Positions 1 through 9,125 of a stretch of DNA of 64,000 nt are shown piece by piece. A program made the position numbers and the translations under genes. The notes under the pieces were generated by a model that ran no database searches, had not been told where the DNA came from, and saw only the letters and a program-made list of their open reading frames with translations. Source of the stretch: Alkalihalobacillus pseudalcaliphilus (GTDB lineage Bacteria; Bacillota; Bacilli; Bacillales; Bacillaceae_D); contig NZ_JAQQWS010000002.1 in the NCBI RefSeq assembly GCF_028610675.1, positions 62,001-126,000 of the forward strand. The letters run 5' to 3'. Each line of letters starts with the position of its first letter. The stretch's first letter is position 1.

Positions 1-1002
1 CTCCTCTACATGCACTTGAATCCTCTTATAAAGCGTTTGTCCTCTTTTAATCCACTTTTTCAGCAAACGTTTATCCTCTTTTGACAACTGAGTCACATCT
101 AAATAATGAATGCTTTCATACGTTTTTACATCCTTTTGCCATTGTAGTTGCTTGGTTAAAAGTTCACGGAAATCCTTTTCATAACTTTTTACCTCATCAT
201 AAAAAGGAGAGAGTTTTCTAAATCGGTGCAACGTAGCAGCATCTTGAATCTCCTCTTGGATTGCCAGTAACCGTAAACCATTCACATAAGGAAAGGAAGC
301 TATTTGTTTTAAATCTAATTTACCTTGATTTAGGCCTTTATTCTCTAAAAGTAGCTGACCAAATAAACCGATCCCTTTTTTCATCCGACCCGTATTGTCA
401 ATAAAGCGTTGCATCAATTGTGGATTCTCATCAACAGCTTGAAAAATGATCGCTTTTATTTTTTCCACTAATTGTTCCTCACCTATAAACGTCTGGGCAT
501 CAAATAACGTCAGCGTATGGCGAATGTTCTCCCAATTGTCTTGTTGTAGCCAACCGTGAATCTGTTCCTGCCATGCTTCAAAAGACTGACACCACATGGG
601 ATTAGAAGCCATTACTTTTCCTTCACATTCTTCATACCCAACCAAAACAAGGGCTTCGACAATAACTTGACCTAAATGAAGAAAATAGCTTTGCTTTTTT
701 TCGCTCGTTTCACCCTCATAAACGATACCGTGGTCTTGGTCGCTCCAGTAAAGTTGCTCACCTCGTCCACCACTCCCTAAAATAAAGAAAGCAAAGTGAG
801 CAGGAGGCTCTCCCCACTCACTTTCAACTTTTTCCATGACCATATTGATTGTTTCTTCCATAATAACGTCATGAACATGTTTAACCTCTTCAATAGAAGG
901 ATCCACCGTTTTCATCATCGCTTTCCTTTTTTCCAAAACCAATTCGAGTTTTGCTTCAAAGTTTTGATTTAGATAAACCGTGAGTCCACCATTTTCAAAC
1001 AT
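1..1002 (-). CDS. DUF294-type nucleotidyltransferase-like protein (C-terminus beyond left edge)
   Basis: The frame is open from an ATG at 1002 to the window edge (334 codons seen). A nucleotidyltransferase core is visible: GSGGRGEQ followed by WSDQDHGI, the metal-binding pattern of the DUF294/GlnD-like superfamily. An all-helical C-terminal part follows, as in DUF294_C proteins. It starts 2 bp after the stop of the ammonium transporter gene, so the two are almost certainly cotranscribed. Family members are poorly characterised and often carry CBS or cNMP-binding domains; none is seen in the visible part. A signalling role linked to nitrogen uptake is inference from context. The nucleotide substrate is unknown. 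Confidence 0.85.
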   Translation of the reverse strand, partial: MFENGGLTVYLNQNFEAKLELVLEKRKAMMKTVDPSIEEVKHVHDVIMEETINMVMEKVESEWGEPPAHFAFFILGSGGRGEQLYWSDQDHGIVYEGETSEKKQSYFLHLGQVIVEALVLVGYEECEGKVMASNPMWCQSFEAWQEQIHGWLQQDNWENIRHTLTLFDAQTFIGEEQLVEKIKAIIFQAVDENPQLMQRFIDNTGRMKKGIGLFGQLLLENKGLNQGKLDLKQIASFPYVNGLRLLAIQEEIQDAATLHRFRKLSPFYDEVKSYEKDFRELLTKQLQWQKDVKTYESIHYLDVTQLSKEDKRLLKKWIKRGQTLYKRIQVHVEE

Positions 1003-1004
1003 GA

Positions 1005-2276
1005 TTATGCTCCTTTAGTTTCATTACCAGCCATGTTTTCAGGATAACCATAACTTCCATGTTCACTCATATCCAATCCAAGAATCTCTTCCTCTTCAGA
1101 TACACGCAGGTTACCACCAACTAAAGCTTTAATAATTGTTAAAAGGATGTACGAAGCAACGAATGCGAATAAACCACAGACAACAACGGATAAAATTTGA
1201 ACGCCTAACTGGCCAAATCCGCCACCATAAAATAACCCAGCTTCTCCACCGTTCATAGCTGCTAGTGTCGGAGTGGCGAAAAATCCAGTTGAAATCGTTC
1301 CCCAAATACCAGCAATACCATGAACAGAAATCGCAAAAATAGGGTCATCAATTTTGGCTCTATCAAGTGCTTTCATGCTGAAGACTACAATTAATCCACC
1401 AATAATTCCAATTACTACAGCTGCCCAAGGAGCAACAAAAGCACAAGAAGCTGTAATCGCGACTAGACCTGCTAGTGCACCATTTAACATGGTAGGAATA
1501 TCTGATTTCCCATTTAAAGCCCATATCATAAAGAGCGCTGCTACAGCACCTGCTGCTGCGGCTAATTGAGTATTAAGGGCTACATAACCAAAGAATCCTT
1601 CTTCTAAAGCAACTGTACTTCCTGCATTAAACCCAAACCAACCTACCCATAAAATCAAAACACCTAACGCTGTATAAACTTGGTTATGTCCAGCAATTTC
1701 ATTCATAGAACCGTCTTTATTATACTTACCAAGTCGAGGCTTCAAAATAATGGTAGCGGCAAGTGCTGCCATAGCCCCTGTTAAGTGAACTACTGTCGAT
1801 CCGGCAAAATCTTGTTTACCCATTTGTGCAATCCAACCACCATCATTCCACACCCAATGCGATACGACTGGATAGACGACTAAAGAGAAAACGACTGCAA
1901 ACATCACATAAACAGATAGTTTGGCACGCTCTGCGAAACCGCCAAAAGCAATGGTCAAAGCTATTGCTGCGAACATGACTTGGAAATAGAAGTCAACGGA
2001 TGGCGAGAGCCCTCCATCAGGCGAAGATGCGTCTCCATAAAAGAACTGTGTTGAACCGAATATCCCTCCTACACTATCTCCGTAAGCAATCGCCCAACCC
2101 GCGGCCCAATAAACGAGTGTTGCAATCCCTACTGTAAAAATCGTTTTACCTGCGATATGACCAGCATTTTTCATTCTTGTTGAACCGGCTTCTAAAAGAA
2201 TGAATCCACCTTGCATAAATAAAACTAAAATACCCGCTATAACAACCCAAAGATTATCGACTAAAACCATTTCCAT
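1005..2276 (-). CDS. amt: Ammonium transporter (Amt/NrgA family)
   Basis: A 423-residue polytopic membrane protein of normal Amt length. It has the family signatures FILLEAGSTRMKN near the N-terminus, DFAGSTVVHLTGA (conserved Asp and first twin His) and HGIAGIWGT (second twin His), and conducts ammonium across the cytoplasmic membrane. An AAGGGGGT ribosome site lies 8 nt upstream of the first ATG, which decides the start. In Bacillus the usual downstream partner is the PII protein gene nrgB/glnB; here a DUF294 nucleotidyltransferase-like gene takes that position. A near-consensus TnrA site lies upstream. Confidence 0.96.
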   Translation of the reverse strand: MEMVLVDNLWVVIAGILVLFMQGGFILLEAGSTRMKNAGHIAGKTIFTVGIATLVYWAAGWAIAYGDSVGGIFGSTQFFYGDASSPDGGLSPSVDFYFQVMFAAIALTIAFGGFAERAKLSVYVMFAVVFSLVVYPVVSHWVWNDGGWIAQMGKQDFAGSTVVHLTGAMAALAATIILKPRLGKYNKDGSMNEIAGHNQVYTALGVLILWVGWFGFNAGSTVALEEGFFGYVALNTQLAAAAGAVAALFMIWALNGKSDIPTMLNGALAGLVAITASCAFVAPWAAVVIGIIGGLIVVFSMKALDRAKIDDPIFAISVHGIAGIWGTISTGFFATPTLAAMNGGEAGLFYGGGFGQLGVQILSVVVCGLFAFVASYILLTIIKALVGGNLRVSEEEEILGLDMSEHGSYGYPENMAGNETKGA

Positions 2277-2351
2277 TCTTTTTTACCCCCTTGAATTAAA
2301 TTACTAAAGTATTATTGCGTCAGTTAAGTAAATCCTATTAATATAACCCTA

Positions 2352-2412
2352 ATTATAAGGTCTAAATTTTCTGAATCTACAGTTATGTCAGAAAAGCTAC
2401 CACCATTTTTCA
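2352..2412 (-). promoter_or_regulatory. Probable amt promoter with TnrA-like box
   Basis: On the minus strand a TATAAT -10 lies at 2357-2352 with no good -35 at 17 bp, as expected of an activated promoter. Upstream, 2396-2412 matches the GlnR/TnrA consensus TGTNA-N7-TNACA at all but one position. Nitrogen-limitation activation by TnrA is known for nrgAB of Bacillus subtilis; its use here is inferred. The site centre is about 59 bp upstream of the predicted transcription start, one helical turn further than the usual position. Confidence 0.5.
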
Positions 2413-2565
2413 TTAGTCCATTTATTGAAAACGCTTTATTTATAAGGGTTTCAGCTTACTCTATGGAAATCGACTACATGTTTTCCGTACTTATTGACCA
2501 TATTAAAAAGTGTGTTGTTTACAACATGTAAGATCATTTAACTAAATAAAAAGGAGAACAGGTCA

Positions 2566-3216
2566 ATGAATCCAAATCAGCAACAAGGTATGACAAATAT
2601 GCCTCAAAATTCTACGCAAGCAACGCCAACATTTAATCATGGCGGTCACGAAATGTTTGATTGCCACGAAATATTAGCTGGAATTATTAATGTCCTCGAT
2701 CAATTTATGATTTTTAGGGGATATATGAAGGACCCGGAGTTAATACAGCTTTTGGACAGACAATATCAATTTTTGGAAAGTCAATATAACCTCATCGTTG
2801 AATCCTTTAGAAGCGGTCAAGATCCTTCACAAGGCACAGGTCAATATCAAATGAAGTTAAGTCATACCGTACAATTTGGGATAAAACCTTCTGCCCCCAA
2901 AAAGCCGAATCGAAATATTTCAGAAGTAAAAGAAGCTGGTCTATCTGCCCATATGTTAGGTTTACTAAAATCAACAGCCTCTACTATGGCGATGATTGCC
3001 GTTGAAGTGACGAATCCTGTTATTCGACGTGTATTAGCTGATACCGTACCTAATATAATTGAAATGGCTTATGAAGTATTTTTATATCAAAATAAACATG
3101 GCTATTATCAAGTACCACAGCTAAAACCTGCTGATATGCAAGCTATGTCAACAGCCTTTACTACCGTTAGCCAGCCAGCAACGATGCCAAGTAATCATCA
3201 ACATCCCTTACATTAA
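2566..3216 (+). CDS. Spore coat protein, CotF/YhcQ family
   Basis: 216 residues with a Gln/Asn-rich N-terminus, then a helical CotF-type domain (about residues 28-175) containing HEMFDCHEILAGIINVLDQ and a later segment VTNPVIRRVLADTVPNIIEMAYEVFLYQN. The second segment resembles the ferritin-like helices of CotF and YhcQ. An AAGGAG ribosome site lies 8-9 nt before ATG. Members are coat or spore-associated proteins of endospore formers, which supports the taxonomic reading. It is monocistronic, between divergent amt and convergent ung. A sigma-K or sigma-E promoter could not be assigned with confidence. Confidence 0.85.
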   Translation: MNPNQQQGMTNMPQNSTQATPTFNHGGHEMFDCHEILAGIINVLDQFMIFRGYMKDPELIQLLDRQYQFLESQYNLIVESFRSGQDPSQGTGQYQMKLSHTVQFGIKPSAPKKPNRNISEVKEAGLSAHMLGLLKSTASTMAMIAVEVTNPVIRRVLADTVPNIIEMAYEVFLYQNKHGYYQVPQLKPADMQAMSTAFTTVSQPATMPSNHQHPLH

Positions 3217-3235
3217 ACACCTACACAACGTAAAA

Positions 3236-3267
3236 AAGCCGTCCGATCACACATGATCAGACGGCTT
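3236..3267 (-). terminator. Intrinsic terminator of ung (possibly bidirectional)
   Basis: Arms 3236-3249 and 3254-3267 pair over 14 bp with one mismatch and a CACA loop. On the minus strand the hairpin is followed by TTTTTACG, just after the ung stop codon. The same hairpin may also end the coat protein transcript arriving from the left. Confidence 0.85.
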
Positions 3268-3272
3268 ACCAT

Positions 3273-3971
3273 TTATTCCAGATGATTCGTTTCACACCCT
3301 CCTTCAAGTGACCAATTAATAGGAGTTTGACCTTTTTCCCTTAAGATTTCATTTGTTTTTGAAAATGGTTTACTACCATAGAAACCTGTCCTTGCAGAAA
3401 AAGGACTTGGATGTGGTGATTGAATAACAGCGTGGAATGACTCATCTATTAAGGGCCTTTTTGCTTGGGCTTGTTTCCCCCACAATATAAAAACAAGTGG
3501 TTTCTTCCGTTGGTTGAGTTTCATTAATACATGCTCTGTGAATGTCTCCCAACCTTGGTTTTTGTGAGAATTTGGCTTACCTTCTTCCACTGATAAGACT
3601 GTATTTAACAATAGGACTCCTTCATGAGCCCATGAACCTAAGTAGCCATGGGGAGGCTGTGGTTGCTCGAGGTCATCCTCTAGTTCTTTATATATATTTC
3701 TAAGTGAAGGTGGCAATTTGATTCCTTTTTGTACGGAGAAGCTTAGCCCATGCGCTTGTCCATGACCGTGGTAGGGATCTTGTCCAATTATGACTGCTTT
3801 GACTTGTTCATAATCCGTATACTCAAAAGCCTGAAAAAGCATGTCTCTTGGTGGGTAAATGCTCTTATTCTGATATTCCTCTTCGATAAAGGTCATTAAT
3901 TTCTTAAAATAATCCTGCTCTGCTTCTTGTCTAATCAAAGACAGCCAGCCAGGTAAAACTTGTTCTAACAT
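3273..3971 (-). CDS. ung: Uracil-DNA glycosylase, family 1
   Basis: 232 residues, standard length. The water-activating motif GQDPYHG places the catalytic Asp at residue 65 and the C-terminal HPSPFSARTGF motif places the catalytic His at 187. LLLNTVLSVE is also conserved. The enzyme removes uracil from DNA to start base-excision repair in the cytoplasm. A small departure is GHGQAHG where GPGQAHG is typical. The ribosome site CAGGAGGGG sits 7-8 nt from the ATG, immediately next to the beginning of an intergenic repeat copy that supplies the rest of the upstream region. Confidence 0.97.
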   Translation of the reverse strand: MLEQVLPGWLSLIRQEAEQDYFKKLMTFIEEEYQNKSIYPPRDMLFQAFEYTDYEQVKAVIIGQDPYHGHGQAHGLSFSVQKGIKLPPSLRNIYKELEDDLEQPQPPHGYLGSWAHEGVLLLNTVLSVEEGKPNSHKNQGWETFTEHVLMKLNQRKKPLVFILWGKQAQAKRPLIDESFHAVIQSPHPSPFSARTGFYGSKPFSKTNEILREKGQTPINWSLEGGCETNHLE

Positions 3972-3987
3972 ATTATCCCCTCCTGTA

Positions 3988-4302
3988 TTTTGTATGAAAG
4001 GTATCTAAACCTCATGTGCGGCGCGTTAATCACCGCTACCGAAAAATCATGCTCCGCGTCCTATGGGGTGGCGCCGAACTAACCAGCTTTGCTAGTGGAT
4101 TTCAGCTCTGCCACTACGTCCCATGAGAGTCTCCGCATGTTTTCGTCCGCTGGGTGACTGCTCATTCTCTAGTATAAATAACATTCTTACAACAATAACT
4201 AAAATGAAAGTGAATGAAGACACCAATAAAAGGACAAAACATGCTTTGATTTTTGTTAGTGGCGAAGTGAATCGGGCTTCGCCATGTGGGTTTTGTATGA
4301 AT
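3988..4302 (+). repeat. Intergenic repeat, type 1, copy A (full length)
   Basis: Begins TTTTGTATGAAAG and ends GGCTTCGCCATGTGGG then TTTTGTATGA. Contains the family landmarks: GCTACCGAAAAATCATGCTCC, a central hairpin around CCAGCTTTGCTAG, the GAGTCTCCGCAT block, CGTCCGCTGGGT, an AT-rich stretch, and a tail hairpin GGCGAAG..CTTCGCC. It lies between the ung ribosome site and a gene-free stretch. Short reading frames inside it are not shared between copies and are not genes. Confidence 0.9.
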
Positions 4303-4600
4303 AAAGAAGCAAACCAAATTGAATCAAATTCCATCAGTCAAAACGTATTGTGAATGAACATTTTGGAGTCAAAGCTACAATCGGCATAGATAAATGACAG
4401 TTGTTAATGGCTATATATACAGGCTTCAAATTGGCTCGCTTTTTCATTTACACCGCATCGACTGTTCTTTTTTTGGCTTCATTGCTGCAAAAAATTCTTT
4501 CATGCTTGTTGGTGGCGAATAGCTCATATTCACTTCATTCATCTAGCATTTGCGATGTTACTTCTTATTTCCTTTTATAATTGCTTGTTTTGTCGTATGC
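4303..4600. other. Gene-free stretch with a repeat-tail fragment
   Basis: No convincing gene is present. Around 4488-4515, CTTTCATGCTTGTTGGTGGCGAA matches the tail of the dispersed repeat in decayed form. I see nothing else supportable. Confidence 0.5.
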
Positions 4601-4627
4601 AAAAAAGCCACGTTATAAGCGTGACTT
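4601..4627 (-). terminator. Intrinsic terminator of the yjiH-like gene
   Basis: Arms AAGTCACG (4627-4620) and CGTGGCTT (4612-4605) pair with one T-G wobble on the minus strand, followed by TTTTTG. It lies 27 bp beyond the stop codon of the leftward gene. Confidence 0.85.
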
Positions 4628-4653
4628 TTGTTTTGATTCTTATCATAGCATTT

Positions 4654-6006
4654 TTAGAAAAAGATGTGAGCAAAAAATACAACGATCGGAAGTGCAATTG
4701 AGGTTCTAATAATAAAGATTAGTACAAGGTCAATAAAACGAACAGGTATTTTAGATCCTAATAAAAGTCCGCCAATCTCTGACATATAAATAAGCTGTGC
4801 AACCGAAACGGTGGCAATAATGAAACGTGTCATTTCACTTTGAATATCTGCTCCTAATAACGCCGGTAAAAACATATCTGCAAACCCAACGACCATAGTC
4901 TGCGCCGCTTGTTGTGCTTCAGGAACTTGCATCCAAGTTAGAATGTATTCAAATGGTGTGCCTAAAATGGTAAACAATGGTGTTTTTTCCGCAATAATTA
5001 GTGACACTGTACCAATGACCACGACTACCGGAATTACGACTAACCACATATCTAAGACATTTTTCACACCAGAAATTGTAAAGTCCTTTAAGCCACCACT
5101 TTGACTTACTTTACCAAGTGCCACTTTCAAACTATCTCCGCGCTGGCCCTTTTTATTTTCCTCACTTTTCAAACGCTTTTCACCATTTATAAATGTATCT
5201 GTTTTTAAAGAAAGTGGAGGAATTCGAGGCATAATAATAGCTGCGGCAAACCCCGACACTAATAAGGCGATATAAAATTCAAAGAACATGTGGCCAAGAC
5301 CCATATGCTGTAAAATAACAATACTAAACGTAATCGAAACGACTGAAAATGTTGTACCAATAACAGCTGCTTCTCGTTTCGTATAATAGCCATTTTCATA
5401 TTGTTGGTTCGTAATGAGAACTCCAACTGTCCCATCCCCTACCCATGATGCTAAAGCGTCTACAGATGAGCGACCAGGTAATTTAAATAATGGTCTCATT
5501 ATTTTATTCATTGACTTTCCTACAAACTCAAGTAAGCCATAGTCCATTAATAGAGGTAAAAATAAGCCTGCAAATAAGAAAACAGAAAATAAAACAGGAA
5601 TTAAATCATAAATTAATGTACCACCAGTATCCCCTGACCAAACGGCTTCAGGACCAACTTGCCAAAGTACCATTCCGACCAATACGACACCAACGAAACG
5701 TAATAAGAGCGAGAGTGGCGAAACGACAAAAACAGCTCTAATTACCTCATGGTATTGATATTTATTTTTTAACAATGTTAAAAGCAAGGAAAGGACAAAA
5801 CTAATAGCTAATATGGAAAAAACAATAAATGGTAAGCTTTCCCCTAAAACATCTTGAACAACCCCAGCTAAATAAGCGACTGGAATGGTCACGCCATCTT
5901 CAGAAGGTATCGGTGTAATAAATAAAAATACCCCCATCAATGAAGGAAGGATAAACTTCCACATTAACCTCATTCGGTCTTTGTTTTGTGTATCAGGTTC
6001 TTGCAT
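4654..6006 (-). CDS. YjiH family membrane protein (nucleoside-recognition GATE domain)
   Basis: 450 residues with about ten hydrophobic segments. An N-terminal block FILPSLMGVFLFITPIP and repeated GATE-like segments (SWVGDGTVGVLITNQQYENGYYTKREAAVIGTTFSVVSI; VVGFADMFLPALLGADIQSE) are typical of the YjiH family, integral membrane proteins related to nucleoside-transporter gates and SpoVM-type proteins. A hydrophilic Lys/Glu-rich loop lies near residues 275-300. It appears monocistronic with its own terminator. The transported substrate, if any, is not known. Confidence 0.8.
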   Translation of the reverse strand: MQEPDTQNKDRMRLMWKFILPSLMGVFLFITPIPSEDGVTIPVAYLAGVVQDVLGESLPFIVFSILAISFVLSLLLTLLKNKYQYHEVIRAVFVVSPLSLLLRFVGVVLVGMVLWQVGPEAVWSGDTGGTLIYDLIPVLFSVFLFAGLFLPLLMDYGLLEFVGKSMNKIMRPLFKLPGRSSVDALASWVGDGTVGVLITNQQYENGYYTKREAAVIGTTFSVVSITFSIVILQHMGLGHMFFEFYIALLVSGFAAAIIMPRIPPLSLKTDTFINGEKRLKSEENKKGQRGDSLKVALGKVSQSGGLKDFTISGVKNVLDMWLVVIPVVVVIGTVSLIIAEKTPLFTILGTPFEYILTWMQVPEAQQAAQTMVVGFADMFLPALLGADIQSEMTRFIIATVSVAQLIYMSEIGGLLLGSKIPVRFIDLVLIFIIRTSIALPIVVFFAHIFF

Positions 6007-6232
6007 ATCTATTCGACTCTCCTAACTATCGACCGTATTTTTACGTATAATTATACTAACATATTAATAAAGACAACTTTTCTATCCTACCCGATTTCCA
6101 CATTTTTCGCAATGTCTTTTTTTGGATATATACCCCTCCAATTAATAAGGAAACATATAATTAGCCAAGGAAAAAACGATCCGTTATACTGAGTATTAGT
6201 TTATGCTTTCACCAAGGAGGACTTCTAAAGAA

Positions 6233-7189
6233 ATGACTGAAAAAATATACATTTTACACGAGAACGATGAATGGACAAATCCATTATGTGAAGCACTTGA
6301 TGAACTCGAACAACCCTATGAGTTATGGCATTTACATGAGGGACAATTCAATTTAATGAAAGAACCACCTCAAGGGATCTTTTATAACCGTATGAGCGCT
6401 TCTTCACACACACGCGGCCACCGTTATGCACCTGAATACACAGCAGCCATTTTAACTTGGTTAGAAGCACACAACCGTAAAATTTTTAATGGAAGTCGTG
6501 CCCTTTCTCTTGAGGTTAGTAAGGTCGCTCAATATTTGGCTTTAGAAGCTTTCGGTATCCAGACACCTAAAACCATTGCGGCGAGTGGACAGCAACATCT
6601 CGTAGAGGCAGCTAGTCAAAGTGGACTTTCTTCCTTTATTACGAAGCATAACCGAGCAGGAAAGGGTTTAGGGGTCCAGCTTTTTCATTCAGTGAATGAA
6701 CTTGAGGCATTTGTGAACAGTTCTCAATTCGAACCTTCTATTGACGGAATCACCTTAATTCAACAATATATAAAATCACCAAACACATCGATATTACGTT
6801 ATGAATTTGTGAATGGAAAATTCCTGTATACAGTCAAAGTGGATACATCAGAGGGATTTGAACTCTGTCCAGCGGATAGCTGTCAAATCGGTGATCAATT
6901 CTGCCCAACAACCAGTCAACCGAAAGCAAAGTTTGAAATCGTCGATGAGGGACAAGCAGATCTAATTGCTAAATACGAGGCATTTTTAAAAGCAAATCAC
7001 ATTCATATGGCTGGAATTGAGTGTATTATGGATGAAAATGGTGGTTGGTATACGTATGACGTCAACACCAATACGAATTACAACCCACAAGCAGAGGCGA
7101 TACACGGTCAATTTGGCATGAAAGAAATTGCTAAGACTCTTCAAGCTGAGCTGCTTGCATTGAAAGAACAACGCTCTACTATCAAATAA
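6233..7189 (+). CDS. ATP-grasp ligase, RimK-like
   Basis: Started at ATG 6233 because AAGGAGGA lies 12 nt upstream; an ATG 30 nt earlier has no ribosome site. About 318 residues. The ATP-grasp fold is indicated by FITKHNRAGKGLGVQLF (ATP-binding Lys and glycine-rich loop, near residues 145-160), LIQQYI, and the metal-binding end MAGIECIMDENGGWYTYDVNTNTNYN. RimK-like enzymes join a carboxylate to an amine using ATP. The N-terminal segment is short and divergent, and the substrate cannot be named. It stands alone between yjiH and pdxK. Confidence 0.75.
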   Translation: MTEKIYILHENDEWTNPLCEALDELEQPYELWHLHEGQFNLMKEPPQGIFYNRMSASSHTRGHRYAPEYTAAILTWLEAHNRKIFNGSRALSLEVSKVAQYLALEAFGIQTPKTIAASGQQHLVEAASQSGLSSFITKHNRAGKGLGVQLFHSVNELEAFVNSSQFEPSIDGITLIQQYIKSPNTSILRYEFVNGKFLYTVKVDTSEGFELCPADSCQIGDQFCPTTSQPKAKFEIVDEGQADLIAKYEAFLKANHIHMAGIECIMDENGGWYTYDVNTNTNYNPQAEAIHGQFGMKEIAKTLQAELLALKEQRSTIK

Positions 7190-7230
7190 ATAAGTATCTT
7201 AATATTTATTAGCCATTTACCAAGCAAGCA

Positions 7231-7258
7231 TTGTCTAACACCCATAATTTAGTATAAT
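7231..7258 (+). promoter_or_regulatory. Predicted sigma-A promoter of pdxK
   Basis: TTGTCT (7231-7236), a 16-bp spacer and TATAAT (7253-7258). The leader to the start codon would be about 30 nt and holds the AAGGAG ribosome site. Confidence 0.65.
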
Positions 7259-7295
7259 AAATAAAAGCAAGAAGATAAGGAGTGAACAATTCACC

Positions 7296-8108
7296 ATGAC
7301 TATGTTCAAAGCATTAACCATCGCTGGATCCGATACAAGCGGAGGAGCGGGTTTACAAGCAGATATTAAAACATTCCAAGAGCTAGGTGTATATGGCATG
7401 AATGCCTTAACTGTCATCGTCGCTCAAGACCCAGCTAGAAATTGGTTCCATGAAGTTATTCCTCAGTCAGCTGATACATTAGCTAAGCAGATAGAAACTG
7501 TTTTATCAGGAATCGGAGTAGACGCTGTTAAAACAGGGATGTTAGGCTCGATTGAGATTATTGAGCTAGTGGCCCAAAAAGTGGACGAATATAAAATCGA
7601 CCAATTAGTTGTTGACCCTGTTATGGTTTGCAAAGGAGCAGATGAAGCTCTTAATCCAGAAACAGATGCATGCTTGCGCGATGTCTTAGTTCCTCGAGCA
7701 TTCGTTGTGACACCAAACTTGTTTGAAGCTGCTCAATTAAGTGGTGTAGGCCCTGTTGATTCCATTGAGAAAATGAAGGAAGCTGCAAAAGCGATTCATG
7801 AAAAGGGCGCAAAACATGTTATTGTCAAAGGTGGTAGCAAGCTTGGTCTTAGTGAAGCGATTGACATTTGGTATGACGGCGAAACGTTTCATGAGCTCAA
7901 GTCGGAGTTAATCAAAACAAGCTTTACGCATGGAGCTGGTTGCACCTACTCAGCAGCAATCGCCGCTGAGTTAGCAAAAGGTAGTAGCATCGAAAAAGCG
8001 ATTTATACAGCGAAGGATTTTATTACTGCAGCTATTAAGCATTCATTCCGTTTGAACGAATATGTCGGTCCAACCAATCATGCTGCTTATAAACATACAC
8101 TTGTTTAA
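7296..8108 (+). CDS. pdxK: Pyridoxine/pyridoxal kinase (ThiD-like ribokinase fold)
   Basis: 270 residues, close to B. subtilis PdxK throughout: LTIAGSDTSGGAGLQADIKTF at the N-terminus, VVDPVMVCKGADE with the CKG cysteine of PdxK, TPNLFEA, and the C-terminal anion-hole motif HGAGCTYSAAI. It phosphorylates pyridoxal or pyridoxine in vitamin B6 salvage and may also act on hydroxymethylpyrimidine. AAGGAG lies upstream of the first ATG. It is a single-gene unit with its own promoter and a hairpin after the stop. Confidence 0.92.
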   Translation: MTMFKALTIAGSDTSGGAGLQADIKTFQELGVYGMNALTVIVAQDPARNWFHEVIPQSADTLAKQIETVLSGIGVDAVKTGMLGSIEIIELVAQKVDEYKIDQLVVDPVMVCKGADEALNPETDACLRDVLVPRAFVVTPNLFEAAQLSGVGPVDSIEKMKEAAKAIHEKGAKHVIVKGGSKLGLSEAIDIWYDGETFHELKSELIKTSFTHGAGCTYSAAIAAELAKGSSIEKAIYTAKDFITAAIKHSFRLNEYVGPTNHAAYKHTLV

Positions 8109-8123
8109 TAATACAATCACTCA

Positions 8124-8155
8124 AAACACGTATGAATGATTATTCATGCGTGTTT
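8124..8155 (+). terminator. Probable terminator of pdxK
   Basis: Arms AAACACGTATGAA and TTCATGCGTGTTT pair over 13 bp with one T-G wobble, followed by a weak T-rich tract. It lies 16 bp after the stop codon. Confidence 0.65.
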
Positions 8156-8210
8156 CATCTTTCTAAACCATCCAGATGCTTTTTAAGATGGAGAAATTAG
8201 GGGGTTACAT

Positions 8211-9116
8211 ATGGCTGAACAAATTCAAAATCAACAAAAATTAGGAGTGATCGCTGGATTAAGTGCTTATATACTTTGGGGTGTCTTTCCGATTTATTGG
8301 AAGCTATTAGATGACATCAATCCCATTGTTGTACTTGCTCATCGTATTGTTTGGTCACTTGTTTTCTGTTTGATCATTATTCTAGTTACCAAGCAACTAA
8401 GACAAACTCGTCTTGAATTTCGTAAGACCTTTACAAACTGGCGTTCTGCGATTGGTATTATTTTAGCTTCCTTTTTTATTTCTGTTAATTGGTATGTGTT
8501 TATTTGGGCTGTCTCCAATGAATACGTCCTTCAAGCTAGTTTAGGTTATTATATCAATCCTTTAATCAATATATTGTTGGCCTTTTTATTTTTAAAAGAA
8601 CGATTTAACCGCAAACAGATTCTTTCATTTACTTTTGCCTTCATTGGTGTTTTTTTTATGACTATTGATTATGGGACTTTTCCGTGGGTATCTCTTATTT
8701 TAGCCCTTTCTTTTGGGTTATATGGATTAATAAAAAAGGTAGTAGCCGTTTCTTCTTTAGGTGGCTTATTTATTGAAACATTAATCGTTAGCCCGATTGC
8801 CCTCTTTTTGATTATACAATTGGGGTCGGATTATTCCTTTTCAGTTGGGGAGTTATCTACTTGGTTACTTATAGGTGGTGGTATTGCAACGGCGATTCCT
8901 CTTCTTTTATTTGCTACAGCCGCGAAAAGAATCCCGCTGTCATTAGTTGGGTTTTTACAATATATAGCACCAACGATCATGTTTATTTTAGGTGTGTTCG
9001 TATATCAAGAGGATTTTAATTTCGTTCAATTGTTTGCGTTTGTATTCATTTGGATTGGTTTGATTATTTTCACACAGGCTAGCAGTAAGAAAGTGGTTGC
9101 ACGGAAGGTTGCTTGA
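8211..9116 (+). CDS. rarD: EamA family transporter RarD
   Basis: 301 residues, about ten transmembrane helices in two EamA halves. The N-terminal GVIAGLSAYILWGVFPIYWKLL and the segment QASLGYYINPLINILLAFLFLKER are hallmarks of RarD, a drug/metabolite-superfamily permease of unknown substrate. A GGGGG ribosome site precedes the ATG. No cotranscribed neighbour is evident. The stop is followed within 10 bp by a T7 run and a truncated copy of the dispersed repeat. Confidence 0.9.
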   Translation: MAEQIQNQQKLGVIAGLSAYILWGVFPIYWKLLDDINPIVVLAHRIVWSLVFCLIIILVTKQLRQTRLEFRKTFTNWRSAIGIILASFFISVNWYVFIWAVSNEYVLQASLGYYINPLINILLAFLFLKERFNRKQILSFTFAFIGVFFMTIDYGTFPWVSLILALSFGLYGLIKKVVAVSSLGGLFIETLIVSPIALFLIIQLGSDYSFSVGELSTWLLIGGGIATAIPLLLFATAAKRIPLSLVGFLQYIAPTIMFILGVFVYQEDFNFVQLFAFVFIWIGLIIFTQASSKKVVARKVA

Positions 9117-9125
9117 GAGTAGGAT

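Noticed and set aside
3988..4302. Interpretation of the repeats as T-box, group II intron or known riboswitch
   Set aside because: No T-box sequence, no intron domain V or reverse transcriptase, and no known aptamer core. Copies occur downstream of terminators of unrelated genes.
4092..4353. Short frames within repeat copies (here and at about 21486-21728, 47776-48033, 61082-61327)
   Set aside because: They differ between copies, lack ribosome sites and are broken wherever the element is repeated, so they are not conserved genes.
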